Origin: Adiantum capillus-veneris
Taxonomy: Eukaryota; Streptophyta; Polypodiopsida; Polypodiales; Pteridaceae
Assembly: GCA_014529385.2 (NCBI GenBank)
Contig: CM043968.1
Location: 131,618,018 to 131,682,017, forward strand
DNA length: 64,000 nt
Reading direction: 5' to 3'
How positions within the stretch are numbered: the first letter of the stretch is position 1; every line of letters starts with the position of its first letter. Both the position numbers and the translations under genes were made by a program. Below, in pieces: positions 1-13,133 of this stretch. Below the pieces are notes generated by a model. The model had not been told where the DNA came from and made no database searches. It saw only the letters and a list, made by a program, of their open reading frames with translations.

Positions 1-25
1 TCATGATGCTCGAGGGAAAGCCCAT

Positions 26-2043
26 GTGGTTGAGCAACTAGCGGTGTCCAATGATCCAAAGCAACTTGCTTTAGCTGGACAAGAACCGTTTGTGAATGGT
101 CAAGGGAGCAATGAACAGGCTATGCGTCAGACCCTTCCATTACCTAATACTTATCCTGGTTATTTTGGAGGTGGTTCAGGGTTTCAAGCTATGGCTGGAC
201 CTTCCACAGATTATATGCCAGGGAATGTTTTCGGGACAATGCAAACAGGCATGGGTAACCCTATGTACGCGAACATGGGTGTCCAACCAGGTTTTCAGGG
301 TGCCTATGGCCAGTTTCGGTGCCTGGAACACAATTTGGTATGGCTGGTTTTTCGCAGCCATACGTACAAAATGCAAATATGACAGGGGAAACAGTTGATG
401 TGAGTGCTGGAATGAACACTCATGGAGCACCACTGTTACAGGCACCTGTTTATGATAATGTGGCTCCTTTGAGTCAGCCTAAGGATTACAAGGAAGGTGG
501 GCAGGGAGTGAAGTTTGAAACTTTCAGAGGAATTGAGGACCAATTAAAGGCTTTGACCTTCATACAGCAGTTCGATGCAGCTTATGCTGGAGGCAACTTC
601 ACGGAATCTTCAAAGATACGCAAGGCTGCCACTTTCTTGAAAGGGAATGCGCTTCAATGGTGGACCGCATTGTTGAACCAAGGTCAAGCCCCAACAACGT
701 GGGTCCAATTCAAACAACTTTTTGCGCCTGCATGGTTGACAAACACTTTTGAAGTGGATGTGATGACGGAATGGCACGAGTTGAATGCTAAACAGTGTGC
801 GAATCTGGAAGAGTACAATAAACGGTTTTGGGCCGCACTGTTGCCAGTCACCTCTTACAGGTTTGTGCCTTTGTCAAAACAAATTGAGAAGTACTGTTGC
901 GGATTGCCCAAGAAAATCAGGGACTACTGCACAAAGACTACTGTCATGAATATGTTTCAATTGATAGAGAATGCAAGAGTGGCCAACAATCTGTCGAAGG
1001 GAGATTCCGATGGATTTAATAGCCACAAGTGTAGGTTCAGTAAGCAGGCCCATTTCATTCCTATGAGGAAGAAGATAAAGCCAGAACACATGGTCAAGAT
1101 ATTCATGAGCAATATCTTTAAATATCATGGGATGCCTCAGTCAATTGTCAGTGACAGGGATCCACGTATGACGAGTCTTTTCTGGAAGGCATTGTTTGAG
1201 AACATGGGCACTACGCTCAAGTTCTCTTCTTCGTTTCATCCGCAAACTGATGGACAGTCAGAAGAGGCAAATTCTAATGTCTTGGACCTGCTCAAATGTT
1301 ATGTGTCAGACCACAAGGCAACTTGGGAACACCATCTTCCATTGGTTGAATATGCTTACAATAACACTGTGCATACATCAACAGGTAAGGCACCATTCGA
1401 GATAGTGGAAGGAGGGAAGAAAGTCCCACCCATTTTGCAAACTAAGGACAAGATATTTGAGGCAGACAAGTATGTGCAAGATATGGATGAAACATACAGG
1501 AAGATAAAGATTGCTCTTGAGAAGACTCAGGCTAAGCAAAAGAAAACTGCTGATCGTCACCGTCGTGAACTTGTATTTTCACTTGGTGATTGGGTACTTT
1601 GGCGCTTTGAAAAGGCCAGGTTAAGGAAAAGGAAAGGCAAGGAACGCTTGTTTCCTAAGCTCAGTATGCGATATTATGGTCCTTTCCAGATTTCAGAAAA
1701 GATCAGCGATGTAGCTTATAGGTTAAAGCTACCCGAAGGCTGGAAAATACATAATGCTTTTCATGTCAGCCTTCTAAGGCCCTTTGTTGGTGATGTGCCA
1801 GAGAATATGCTTGATGAGGAACAACCCGAAGTGGAAGACTTGGATGAAATCCTTGTTCCTGAACAGATATTGGCACATAAAGAAAGAAAGGTTAGAGGAA
1901 AAGTTGCAAGACGCTATTTGGTGAAGTTCAAAAACTATCCATCGTTAGATGCCAAATGGATGGAAGACTCTGAATTGGTTGATTCACCTCAGCTATTGCA
2001 ATTGTATCTTGAAGCCTTTCAGATGGAACCCGCAGTGACTTGA
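26..2043 (+). pseudogene. Ty3/gypsy chromovirus Gag fused in frame to integrase C-terminal half and chromodomain
   Basis: The 5' part (26 to about 318) is a Gly/Met/Gln-rich leader, joined to the main ORF (319-2043, 574 residues from the first GTG) by a one-step frameshift near 317. The main ORF carries a retrotransposon Gag domain at about residues 70-230, including GNALQWWTALL. Near nt 1020 it switches to the integrase core at RFSKQAHFIP, with SIVSDRDPRM, SSSFHPQTDGQSE and the YNNTVHTSTGKAPFE region. The end is a chromodomain (RYLVKFKNYPSLDAKWM) at about residues 515-570. The zinc knuckle, protease, reverse transcriptase, RNase H and integrase zinc-finger segment are absent. The deletion preserves the frame, leaving about 1.7 kb open. 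This identifies a chromovirus. Whether the fusion is an accidental deletion or a propagating non-autonomous form is open. Confidence 0.85.
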
Positions 2044-2351
2044 TGCAGCCTTTTTGGAGCAAGGCAAGAGCATGGTTCATGATGCTCAAGAGAGTAGTTA
2101 AGCAATTGTATCTACTCTTTCCATACAGAATTTATCTATAGAAGTTTGTGCTCAAGAGTACACTAGAAGACTTCTATGCTTGATATATGTGTCGTAGCCA
2201 GGTTGGTGGGATTGTTTAATCGTCCAACGCTACATTTCTGGAAGCATGTGTATCTTGGATTCCCATCATAGAATATATGTGATATCAGGAGATACTGCAT
2301 GTATTATTGGCATGCAAGCGAGGTCGCTTGCAGTATTTCAAGGGTGGGGTG

Positions 2352-3740
2352 TGTCACCAGGAGGTGTATTTTTCCTGTTACCTTCCGTAAATAAGTATTA
2401 GATATATTTATTTTATTTTTACTTGTTTGTCCCGGAACCCTTGAAAAGGTGCAAGTGGACATTGCATGGCCAGTGTGAAACGGCTGCAGCCAGATGGGTT
2501 TCTCACATCAGGGATCAGGTCGGTCAGACAGGGACTACCCGGGCCAGTTAGCACTCAATTCTGATGAATATGGAAGCTCGTGTGCGCCAAACTGGAATTT
2601 GGGCCACTCGTCAAGTCACTGCAACTTTATAAGTTGAAAGGGGCCACTAAATTAACCCACATTGTAGATGTTGGTCAAATGGTAGTCTTCAATGATGGTC
2701 AAGAGACCGATAGAGACCATGGAAGCATCTCCTAAAATTTAGGGAACTGCTATTTTTGACCGGAAAATGTGTTCGCGTCATTAGCTGTTGAATGACAAGG
2801 GGAACATTTTATTTCTCTGCTGCCAATCAACTGACGCAGCAAGGAAGGTGAGATATTTTTAGCAGGGAAAGCCCAAACTCGGAAACTGGGCGACGTGTCA
2901 GCCTGTAAGCGATTCTGCCACTCTGGGAGGCAAAAACGAGCTGCATATCAACAAAGGGGGCGCCATTTTCAGCCTCACGTGGATTGTAGCAGGTACAGAA
3001 GCTATGGAATGCTTACCTTGCCCTCTATGCACAGTATGGTGACAGGAGTGATGCCCCGCACGCTACATACTGCTCTCTTTCTCCCCTACGTACAGTATGT
3101 TATGCCCCACTAGTGGGCTTCTCATTTGACCTATGTACAGCTGTGGGGAAATATGCTTTCATGCCGAGGCAAGAGCCTCTTTGCACAGGAACCGGTGTAG
3201 CTAGCTGCTGCACCAAAGCAGGTCCACGAGAGGGTGATAACCTCTCGATTGCGCAGTAAATTCAGCATTGTACGCTTGCTGTTTTTTCTCTATTTTGGGG
3301 CTGTTTTGAGCCCAAAATGTTTCCAGAATCAAGGGGCACTTAGCCCAAGGTGCAGGGAACAATGCAGGGACAGTCGTGTGCCCAAATCAGGTCAAAAACA
3401 GGGCTGAACCAGAAATTACAGCGACCTGCAATTTACTGTTTTGTGCTCCCGACAGAGGGAATATGTTCGTGGAACAGAGGGCTTACCTTAGAAACTGATT
3501 CGGATTGATTTCGGTACCGTTATGCTGCCGAAATTTTGCCGAATCTGGAGCGTACTAGCCGGATGCAGGTGTCTTCCAGGGGCTCTTTTTGTAATTCTCT
3601 CACTCTAAATTAAAGAAATACCGAAAGGGGCGCCAGTCTTTGGGCCTACAGGGTGTCGGTCTCGTGTGCGCAGTGACATTCTAGTCGCTAGACGCAACTG
3701 TGTTACTCTTCCCTTCCTAGTGCTCTGTGTAAAGTTTACA
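2352..3740 (+). repeat. LTR-B, 3' LTR of the chromovirus
   Basis: It begins TGTCACCAGG directly after a purine-rich tract (AAGGGTGGGGTG) and ends AGTTTACA, so it has TG...CA ends. Its 1389 bp match in length and content the minus-strand copy at 52473-53859, sharing the block CTCCTAAAATTTAGG and the block ATACCGAAAGGGGCGCC near the 3' end. It follows the chromodomain ORF by about 300 bp, as expected for a 3' LTR. A target duplication cannot be checked because the 5' end lies outside the window. Confidence 0.75.
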
Positions 3741-6700
3741 GGTAATTGAAATAGTACCGCCCTCTACGTTGTACGGGCCGGTTATAGTCCGCATGAGCAA
3801 TCATCCACATGAAAAAGGAAATACGACGAGCAACATGTAAATCCCAGATCGCGAACCAAAACTGCTGCAGATAGGCATGAGAGAGGCCTGAATGTAACCA
3901 GAAACGCATTCGAGTGGACTGCTGTGGTTGTTGTCTCATCAATGCTAATCTTCCAATCCGGACAGTGTACTCAAAGAAGGATACAGGTGCACCTGTGGGA
4001 TCTGAGTGAGGCCAATGCCACTCTCCTGGGTCCTAGTAAAGCTGCGATAGGGCACGGCCCTCCCACACCCAAAGCCTCCAAAGTGCAGCATCAACGAAGC
4101 AAAACGAGGGTCAACACAACGACGCTTCCCGCGTGAGCCAACTACTCGTATGGCCTCCCATCGGGCGCCGGAGGAGATAAGTAGTGGAGAAGTGGCAGCG
4201 TATGTCAATCGAGCGTGAAACCCTGGAGAGTTGTCAGTATCAACTGTGAATAGCATGGTGTCCAAACGAACTAATAAGAGAGTGTTGCGGTCAAAGAGGC
4301 CTTCCCAGCCACAATGAGGAGGCATCTGAAGCGTGCCGCGCATGACTGCATCCCACTGTGAAGGAACGGCAGAATCGATCTCAAGCAGTCTGTCTGGCAC
4401 CCCCGCGACCAATGTCATAATGTTCTGCCACAAAATCTGCATCCAGCATACGTGTCTCATAAAACAACCGCATAGAGGCTGCAGGGCCACAGTCCCAAGC
4501 AGCCCAATCAATGTGAGTCCTCTCTCCAAGCTGACGAGGTGGATTAACCGAAGAATCAAGAACTGTAGCATTCCAAATGAGAGGCTGGCGCTCAATCTCC
4601 TCACGACATGAGGGAGGTGAGCGTACGATAGTCCGTCTCATGGAAACCCAAATCTGAAGGAGCGAGCGGAGAAAGGGTGAGAGAGTGGAAGTGGACAAGG
4701 GAGCATCCGTAAAGAGAAAACGATACCATGAATGCCAAGTATGACCGTCTCTAGTGCCGAGTCGTGGAGTCACTGTGCAAAGAGCAACCTGAAGAAGCAT
4801 CTTCCAAGGTTCTTGGCCAGGAAAAAGACCCCGAACAATAAGCTTGGTAAGAAGTGCGCGGCTCTGTAACTCTGGATCAATGATGCCAAGGCCTCCCTCT
4901 GACCTAGGACGAATGATCGTGGACCAACGAACTCTAGCACGAGTATCAATAGTCCCATCTGTGCCACCCCATAAAAAGTTCCTTACTAGTCGGCGGAGCT
5001 GAGCTATCACACCAGAATGTAACATCCAACAAGAAGCCGTATACCATACTGTAGCCAGAATGACTTGGTTGGCAACCGATGCACGGCCAGCCAACGACAG
5101 ATGACGTGAAGACCAATGGCATAGCTTTCTGCGAATAGACTGTAGTACGGGTGCAAATTGTTGTTGTGAGGAAACATCAAATCCAACCTGGAAGCCCAGG
5201 TATCGGCATGTCTGACCCGGCTATAGCCATGTGAAACCATTAGCTGCCCCCCAAGTAGGTATGTCATCACTGCCAACCAATAACCCAAAGGATTTATGCC
5301 AGTTAATGCGTGCACCACTGGCAATGCAAAAAACCTGTAAGGCCTCCTGCATTGCATCAAGAGCGGGTAGCAAATAGCGCAACATGAGCATAGTGTCATC
5401 AACAAACTCTTGATCGATAAGGTCTGGAGCTGTAGGTACTGGCATGGTCAATCCCCGAAATGCATGACTCTGAGCACTAAGAAAGTCAGACATAGTCTCT
5501 CCCACAAAAAGATACAGATAGGTTGCTAAAGGACATCCCTGACGAACAGAGCGAGAAAGCTCAAAACTACGACTGACACGGCCACCAATGGTAATAGCGT
5601 TGCTGGCAGTTCTGAAGAGAGCGGAAATACCTGAAATCCATCTCAAAGGGACACCCATCCTGGCTAAAGATCCTTCAAGAAAGTTCTAGTCAACACGATC
5701 GTATGCTTTCTCGAAGTCTAGGATGAAAAAAGCCAGAGGTTCAGAAGATGACCTTGCCCACTCTACTGCCTCATAAAAAGTGAAGATATTATCCAGAATG
5801 CATCGATCCATAACGAAGCCTGTCTGAGAAGTATGAATAATATCTGGTAGGAACGACCGCAAGCGGTGGCTGATCAGTAACGCTAATATCTTATAGACCA
5901 AAGGGAGTAGGGTATAATATCTTATAGACCAAAGGGAGCCGGATGCATATATCCTGAGTCAAAGATGTCCTGACAACCGCGAAGCAGTGGTGTATGCAAT
6001 ACATCCCAATATGTCAAAAAGAAGGCTCTGGTGAGACCATCCTCGCCTCGACAGGAGGATGGGTCAAGACTGTCTATAGCAGCATGGAGCTCTGTAAGTG
6101 TGAGAGGCGCCAACAGGATCTCTGCCATAGTGTTTGTACAACGATGTCTAGTGTGCTGCCAGATTTGCTCACGGGCAAGTAAAACCTCAGGAGTGCATAC
6201 ATCAGCAGTGAACACTGTCTCAAAATAATCTGCAGACATATGAAGAATAACATCAAGATGCATATGTAGTGTCCCCTGAGCATCACACAAAGTCCGCAGA
6301 GTGGTGCCAGGAGGGCGTTCTTTATGTGCCGCGAAGAAGTCTTTATTCATTCGATCAGCTTTAGCTATCCAATGAGACACTGAAGCATGATGCGTGAACT
6401 CAGACCTAGCCTCCTATACGCGACGAATCTCTTCTGTGAGCTCCGTCTGTCTAGCAGCGAGATAAGCATCCTGAGGCCACTCCTCAAGCAAGCGCTGAGT
6501 GGAACCAAGAGGGATGTGAAGATCAGACTCACGTACTCTCAACTGACGATGAATGATAGCAGTCTGATCACGGCAGTAAGTACTAGACTGAGAAATGCAA
6601 TGAGCAAGAAACTCTCCAGGGGGTCCACTATAAGAAGCATCCGTGGACCACAAGTCATGAATCTGCTGCTGTAATACTGAAGTGGTAAGAACACTGTCAG

Positions 6701-7493
6701 GGATACGACAACCTCGTCTCTGAGCAGAAGATCTAGTGAAGGAGAGAAATAATGATGTGGGAAAATGATATGAGAGGCTGGTTCCTCTCCATATAGAAGT
6801 AAATCCGCCTAGAGTTGCTGCCCAAGGGCCAATGTAAAAACGGTCAAGTCGCTCTAATAATCTCCCCTGCTGTCGCTGAAACCCCCAAGAGTAATGAAGA
6901 GTAGCAGGGTGATGACCAAAAGAGGGTATGTGCCAAGCGTCCACACCTTGAATAGCTAGAAGAAATCGATCCCAAGCTGGCTGCTCATCGGGAGAAATGG
7001 ATGATAGAACAGGAGGTGTGGTGGCTCGCCAATCAGAGTCGCTCTCAACGTTGTTGAAATCACCTCCAACAACCCAAGAGTCTACAGCAGGTAGAGCAGC
7101 AGCCAAGGAGGACCAAAAAGTAGCCCTCTCCCGAGGGGTAGTGGGTGCGTAGACTGACAGAAAAACCAATGATAGATTCCCGAATCCGAATAGAAACATA
7201 AACTGCTCTGCCAGCGACTAGTGTGCCATGCTGTTGAACTAGTGTGCCCCACTGAGATGCATACACCACAACTCTGACCATGAAGGCCCAGAGCAGGCTC
7301 CCAAAAAGTGCGGGCGCCCGATGGCATAAGATTGCCAAAAGGAGTGGCAAACTTATGCTCCTTTACTAGTAGTATATCCACAGTGCCCACTACATGAGTG
7401 TAAATCTCTGCGAAGTAAAATCTTACGGGACCCTTTTACCCGAGAAGTCTGTAAACCATTAGCATTCCAAGAATGTAAATCCATAGACTGCAT
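3741..7493 (-). pseudogene. LINE-alpha ORF2 (endonuclease, reverse transcriptase), decayed
   Basis: The endonuclease starts near 7493 with WNANGL, continues across two frameshifts (pieces 7493-7353, 7390-7082 and 7199-6414) and shows the GGDFNN motif. A thumb/linker piece covers 6380-5922. Reverse transcriptase follows at 5901-5221, with QTGFV, ILDFEKAYDRVD, SVRQGCPLA and the catalytic FVDD. In-frame stops lie near 5685 and 5221. The pieces 5094-4381 and 4604-3945 continue the C-terminal part, with SLAGRASVANQV and GGLGIIDPELQSRALL. The piece 3942-3741 begins the zf-RVT region (RRISFFMWMIAHADYN). A short direct duplication at 5884-5937 breaks the frame. ORF2 would nick target DNA and copy the element RNA, but this copy cannot. 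The same family occurs at 41108. Confidence 0.9.
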
Positions 7494-9287
7494 GAAAGAG
7501 TAGGTATAGTATCTGACTAACTGCGCATCTTCTTGGAGGCAGCTGGACCATCCAAGGGTGAGCTTCAGGCGGTAGGAAAGCAACCCGCAAGCCCTCTCTA
7601 AAATATGGTGTTTCAATGCACCAACTGCGAACCTCAGCTTGTTTACATTGCATTACCGATGCTGCAGCCTTGACACCCCAAATGCGCATAGACATAGGAA
7701 GCACCACATCTGAGGATACATAAATGACCATAGGTAGTGAATAGCAAGCATAAACATCACTCCACTCCATAGCACCAATACATGAAGGATAGTGAGGAGA
7801 CAAAACATCAGGGGCAGAAGTAGACAACCATAAATGTAGGTGAGCCATAGTCTGGGCGTGCACAAAATGGAGAACCTGATCCTCGAACCATTCCTGAGCA
7901 GCGTGGAATGGAAGGAAAAAGGAATGCGTAGGCTGAGAGCGACTGCCAATCAAAGAAGGAACACAACCTGTCTTGTGATGCATAAGGTAGAGCTGTACCC
8001 GCAATGGTCCGTCGGAGTCACCGCACATCTCAGCCCGATGAGTGCCCCATGAAAGAGGGCAAGAGCTCAGAAAACTGCGTGGGACGTAAGTATGAGCTGT
8101 TGAGGGAGGGGGAGGGCCAGAAGGTGGAGGGGGGAGAGCAAGGATAGGAGGAAGAGGAGGAGGAGGGAGAGGTAGTAGCGGTGAATGATCCATCTGCATG
8201 GGAATAGGAGCCTCTGGAAGAGGGGAGGAGCGAGTGGAGGAACAACAGGTGGAGGAGGAGCTGGTAGCAAAGGTAAGTGATCCTGTGCTGAAGAAGAAGA
8301 ATGGTGAGGAGAAGCAGGTGGTAAGGGGGTGGTGGAAACTTGAGAGGGAGCAGGAGAGGTAACACTAGGGGCTGCATGCATTGGAGGTTGCGGATGAGGA
8401 CGGAAGGAATGGTTACGACCCACTGTCTGCCATGCTGCCTCAGTAGGAGCCGAAGCAGAGGGAGGAACATGGAGGGCCGAAGCTCTAGGAGCACCTGCAG
8501 GTTGAGGAGGTGCTCGAGTAGTAGTAGGAGGAGCCGCTTGTTGGCGCTGACCACGTGGCTGAGCATGAGTGCCACGAGCCGGCTGCTGTTGTTGCCGATG
8601 GCGTGGCAGTGTGGGGCATTCTCGCGCCAAGTGTCCCATCTCGTGACAGCGTAAGCACTCCCTTGGATGGCCAGTGACTACCATTCGGCAAGAGTAGTCT
8701 CGATCGCGCACAGCCACAGTAACTGAATCTGGTAATGAAGTATACCCAAACACCAAGACCTGAATGCGAGGTGGACCAGAGGAGAAGATGCAGGATCCCG
8801 GAACTACTGTGCCAAAGTGAGCAGCAATCATCTGAAGGAGATGCTCATCAATAAAATGAAGAGGCATATCCGGGAAGGAGAGAGTCAGAGGGAATCTGGG
8901 AATAAGGTGTCAACTGTCAAACTCCTCAGTAGTAAACTCGGGATACCACCGCGTCAGGTACATCATCCTGCGATCAGAGAGTATCGGAGAGCGAGCCAGG
9001 AGAGCTGATGCAATGGCGGGATCGGAAAGACGTACCATGAATATGCCTCTGCCAAGGAATGTAAGCTCTGAGATCCGTCCCTAAGTAGTGCCCAATGCAG
9101 TCTGACACCAATCGCGTATAGAAGATCGAGGTGGAGACTGCCCAATCATCCGGCCAACCAAGGCATGCTGTGCCAAGTGTTGTACTTTGGAGTCAATGCA
9201 TGTCAACAGGTCGCCAGTACAGTCCACGCGATAGGCAAGTGGTGATGGAGCGCCGTGTGTAGCACTCGAGACCGGCAAAGCCGCCAT
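7459..9287 (-). pseudogene. LINE-alpha ORF1, Gag-like with CCHC zinc knuckle, decayed
   Basis: A likely start is the ATG at 9287 (MAALPVSSATHG). The reading continues through at least two stops into 8867-8067, where a zinc knuckle CLRCHEMGHLAREC (C-X2-C-X4-H-X4-C) follows a domain resembling plant L1 ORF1 N-terminal regions. After it comes a long Pro/Ser/Gln-rich low-complexity stretch. The last part, in another frame (8199-7459), contains PLRVQLYLMHHKTGC and runs to just before ORF2. ORF1 proteins bind element RNA, and the knuckle supports that role. Exact intact boundaries are uncertain because of the frameshifts. Confidence 0.75.
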
Positions 9288-9289
9288 GA

Positions 9290-9848
<559 letters not shown>

Positions 9849-9934
9849 GTGCGTGCGCGTGTATGTGTGTGTGCGTGCGTGTGTGTCACAATTGGATCGG
9901 ATGTGCTCATTTGTATAGTTTCAAGGGCCCCACA

Positions 9935-10495
9935 CTAAGCTATGGTTGTTTGTACATTGGTGACATGCACATTATTTCTGGGGTGGGGAGCTAGGTCTAT
10001 CTCATCTTCAACCAAATCCTCCACAAACAGCAAATGAAGGGTGAGCAGTGAGAAAAGGATAATGGGGTATCTGTACATATATATTTGACTGAGCAATGCT
10101 AACATCATATTTGGGAACCAGGAGTACCAGCTGCATGATACAAAAGGAACTTTTCCAAGGCTCATTGCTCGGAACAAACCGCGAACAATGAGCTTACATA
10201 GTAAAGCATAACTCTGCATCTCTGGATCAAGAATCTCCAGGCCACCCTCAAATTTTGGCAAAATGCATGTATGCCAAGCAACGCAAGCCTAGGTAGCTAT
10301 AGTCCCATTTGAACCTCCAATGAGACGACCCAGTTTATGCAAGCTCTGTGAATGCAGAACCCAACACGAAGCTGTGAACCAAGTGTAGCCAAAAGCAGGT
10401 TGGCCACCAAAGCACGACCAGCTAGTGACAAAGGTGACGATGACCAATGACATAGCTTCCAGCCAATAGACTAAAAGACCGGCTGAAACTGCTGC
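9935..10495 (-). pseudogene. LINE-alpha ORF2 relic (C-terminal part)
   Basis: Minus-strand frames give FEGGLEILDPEMQSYALL and CKLIVRGLF, matching GGLGIIDPELQSRALL and KLIVRGLF of copy 1 at about 4870. Upstream in its own direction it gives KLCHWSSSPLSLAGRA, matching the copy 1 segment before 5094. Many stops and frame changes. It has no recognisable ends. Confidence 0.8.
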
Positions 10496-10496
10496 A

Positions 10497-10712
10497 GTGG
10501 GAGAACATCAATCTAAATGTGAAATCCCAATCATGCTTCCCCATCATCATTCCAATGCTACAACAGCCGCAGAGGGCGAACATCAATCTGAATGTAAAAT
10601 CCCAAATGATGCTTCCCCATCAACACAACCGCAGAGGGTGAACATCAATCTGAATGTAAAATCCCAAATGATGCTTCCCCATCATCATTCCGATGCTACA
10701 ACAGCTATGCAT
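10497..10712. repeat. Three tandem copies of a roughly 64-bp unit in a LINE relic
   Basis: The block AACATCAATCTGAATGTAAA is repeated three times, each followed by TCCCCATCA. On the minus strand it encodes the LINE-alpha segment LGFHIxID just upstream of the adjoining relic. It is therefore a local triplication of LINE sequence, not an independent satellite. Confidence 0.75.
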
Positions 10713-10804
10713 GTCTTTGGTTCTTGATTTCTAATATCACATGCCCATAAGCTGGCTTCTCGAAGTGCTGAATAGTCTGGTTGAGGCCCTCAAAATTTTG
10801 CCTC

Positions 10805-10806
10805 TC

Positions 10807-10853
<47 letters not shown>
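10805..10853. repeat. (CT)n microsatellite
   Basis: About 48 bp of pure CT. The 240 bp after it, up to the integrase relic, contain a short GAT trinucleotide run and nothing else recognised. Confidence 0.9.
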
Positions 10854-10857
<4 letters not shown>

Positions 10858-11092
10858 TGTCATTGTACCCCTTTCCATGTGTTTTTGAGATGATGTATTA
10901 TGTGATGCAGCTCCTGCTATTGATGATGATGATGAGGATGTAGGGTAGGCTTAATACCTATCCACTCTAGGTACCCTCACTTATTTTTATTATTATGTTC
11001 CCCAGATAGTGTACTAGAGTCACGCATGGAGAGACCTATGATAATGGAGAGACCTCTAGTATTTATGATATCTAGGTGGGTTACACCAATCT

Positions 11093-11939
11093 TTGCTTGT
11101 GCCTGATCGACATCAAGAGAGTATTGCCATGGATTTTATTATGGATCTCCCTAAGAATGATGCGATTTGGACCATTGTGGATAGATTTAGCAAGCAAGCT
11201 CACTTTATTCTAGTCAAGAAAACGTTCAAAGCAGACTATATGGCTAGAGTTTTTCTAGCACGGAATTTCAAGCATCATGGGATTCCCACATCTATCGTGA
11301 GCAATCGAGATCCTCGCATGACATGAAATTTTTGGCGTACCTTGTTTGATAACCTTGGTACGAAGTTAAATTTTCTTCTACATATCATCCCCAAACGGAT
11401 GGGCAGAGTGAGTGCCAATTCCACGATGTTGGATATCTTGATATCCTATGTGTCGGATAGACAGAATTTGGATTTGACAGTCGGCCAGTTGGTCTTACTC
11501 AAGTTTGAGAAGGCGAGAGTAAAGAAACAAGCAACTCGTAAAAGAAGGTTGTAAAACTTTCCAAGTCATACTATGGGCCGTTTAAGATAATTGACCAAGT
11601 GAACGATGTGACATTCCGATTAGAGCTATTGCTTGATTGGAGGATCCATAACGCTTTCCATAATAGTTTTACTCTGGCCACATGCGGGACCACCCTCCAA
11701 GTCAGCCTATTGCTAAGGAACGCCCTACGGTTGTGGAAACAAATGAGATACTCCAATTGGAGCAAATCATTCATCATTTGGAGCGGCCACTAATGTTTAC
11801 AAAGATTACAAGTATTTGGGCAAGTTCAAGAACTATTCTACTTTGGATGCTCAATGGATGACCGAGCATAAATTAGCACCTTACCCCGAAATTCTGGAAG
11901 GATATGTACAAGCACTACAGTTGAAGACATGTCACACGT
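11093..11939 (+). pseudogene. Ty3/gypsy chromovirus integrase and chromodomain relic
   Basis: 11093-11326 encodes the integrase core: IAMDFIMDLPK, IVDRFSKQAHFI, HHGIPTSIVSNRDPRM. After a stop it continues as FWRTLFDNLGTKLNF. An internal loss then joins it to the GQLVLLKFEKARVKK region. 11599-11690 gives the RIHNAFH motif, and 11816-11930 a chromodomain (YLGKFKNYSTLDAQWM). It is closely related in layout to the protein at 319-2043. It is full of stops and is interrupted at 11940 by a solo LTR. Confidence 0.85.
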
Positions 11940-13128
11940 GCACATCTAACCCTATGTGTACGTGGACAAGCTACTTCATGACTAGGGTTGGGTTCAGTTC
12001 AATCAGCCTAGTTTAGGAAGTGATCTGGCACTTTTGTGAGTCTGTTCGCAGACCATGCATGTCCAGACACTTAGATTAGATGCATATCCTCTAGTTGCAC
12101 ATAGCATGATCATCAGATTTCCATCAAAACCCATCAGGAGCATTTTTACAGTGCATAGACCTATTTTCCCTATTTTTGATATTTTTCACTTATTATTTTT
12201 AAGTGACTTTTGTTGGGAACTAGGTAGAGCAATTTTGATAGCCAAGTATATAAGAAAACCTAGCGCTAGCACTTTCCGGTAAAAGAGGCAGCACGAACCG
12301 CATGTTCAACAGGCACCTTCGCAGCAGGACCCCCCCACAGGACACCTAGCGTTTTTGGAGCAGGACACCTAGCGTTTTCAACATTGTAGACAACCCCAAC
12401 GTTTTTGCATTTGCAGCAACCTGGCAACAGCAGCTCACAGAGCAGCCCTAGCGTTAGCAGATTTCCTCAGCAAGACAGCAGATCCATAGCGTTTTTGCAT
12501 CAGAACCAATATTCAGCCCTAGCGTTTTTGCATCAGCCTGGTATATCAACGTTTTTAATGTTCAGCAGTCAGTCATTGCAATAGAAGTCCCGAACCTCGC
12601 AGATCTCACCTTCCCGCAGCAAATCCTCACCGCACGGTCAGACCAACGCAGTTTGTAGATTCAGCCCCGGAAAACGCAGATCCGTTTTCAGCATCTGCGT
12701 TTTTGGCGCGTCGTCGTTGCATCGTCGTCGTCGCCTCCTCATCGACATAGAGCCAAAATTCAGCAGATACAAGATTTGCAGATTTCAGCCTTAGCATTTT
12801 CAGATTTCAGTCCGTCTCGTCGTCGCCCTCATCGTCGGCAAGTCCAAAGCATTGTAGAGATTTGTGCAATCAATAGTAGACCGCTCTCGCCATAGAGACT
12901 GGGGCCTTCGGAGGAGGTTTTGACAACATTCTGGTGTCGTAATCTTCTCGCTCTATCTCTCAGTCTTAGCACCTTCATTCACAGTGTTCACCACTTTGTT
13001 TGTGTGCATTGCACTCTCTCACTGAAGGGACGGAAGGCTCTCCCTTCCGTAAGTAAAAGGAACCTTGAGCACAGTTCGGAGCACTCATCTTGAGCAAAGT
13101 TCAACATTCACTTCCGCTGCACCTTGCA
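11940..13128 (+). repeat. Solo LTR-A with perfect 5-bp target duplication
   Basis: It begins TGTCACACGTGCAC and ends GCACCTTGCA (1189 bp). The flanking pentamers are identical: AGACA at 11935-11939 and AGACA at 13129-13133. There is no polypurine tract before it and no primer site after it, so this is a solo LTR left by recombination between two LTRs. It carries the family TATA box. Confidence 0.92.
12247..12254 (+). promoter_or_regulatory. LTR-A TATA box (TATATAAG)
   Basis: TATATAAG lies about 310 bp into the LTR. The same octamer sits at the equivalent place in the other LTR-A copies, at 28419, 31467, 58027 and 62596 on the minus strand and at 47244 and 55597 on the plus strand. This conservation supports it as the element core promoter. 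Confidence 0.65.
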
Positions 13129-13133
13129 AGACA

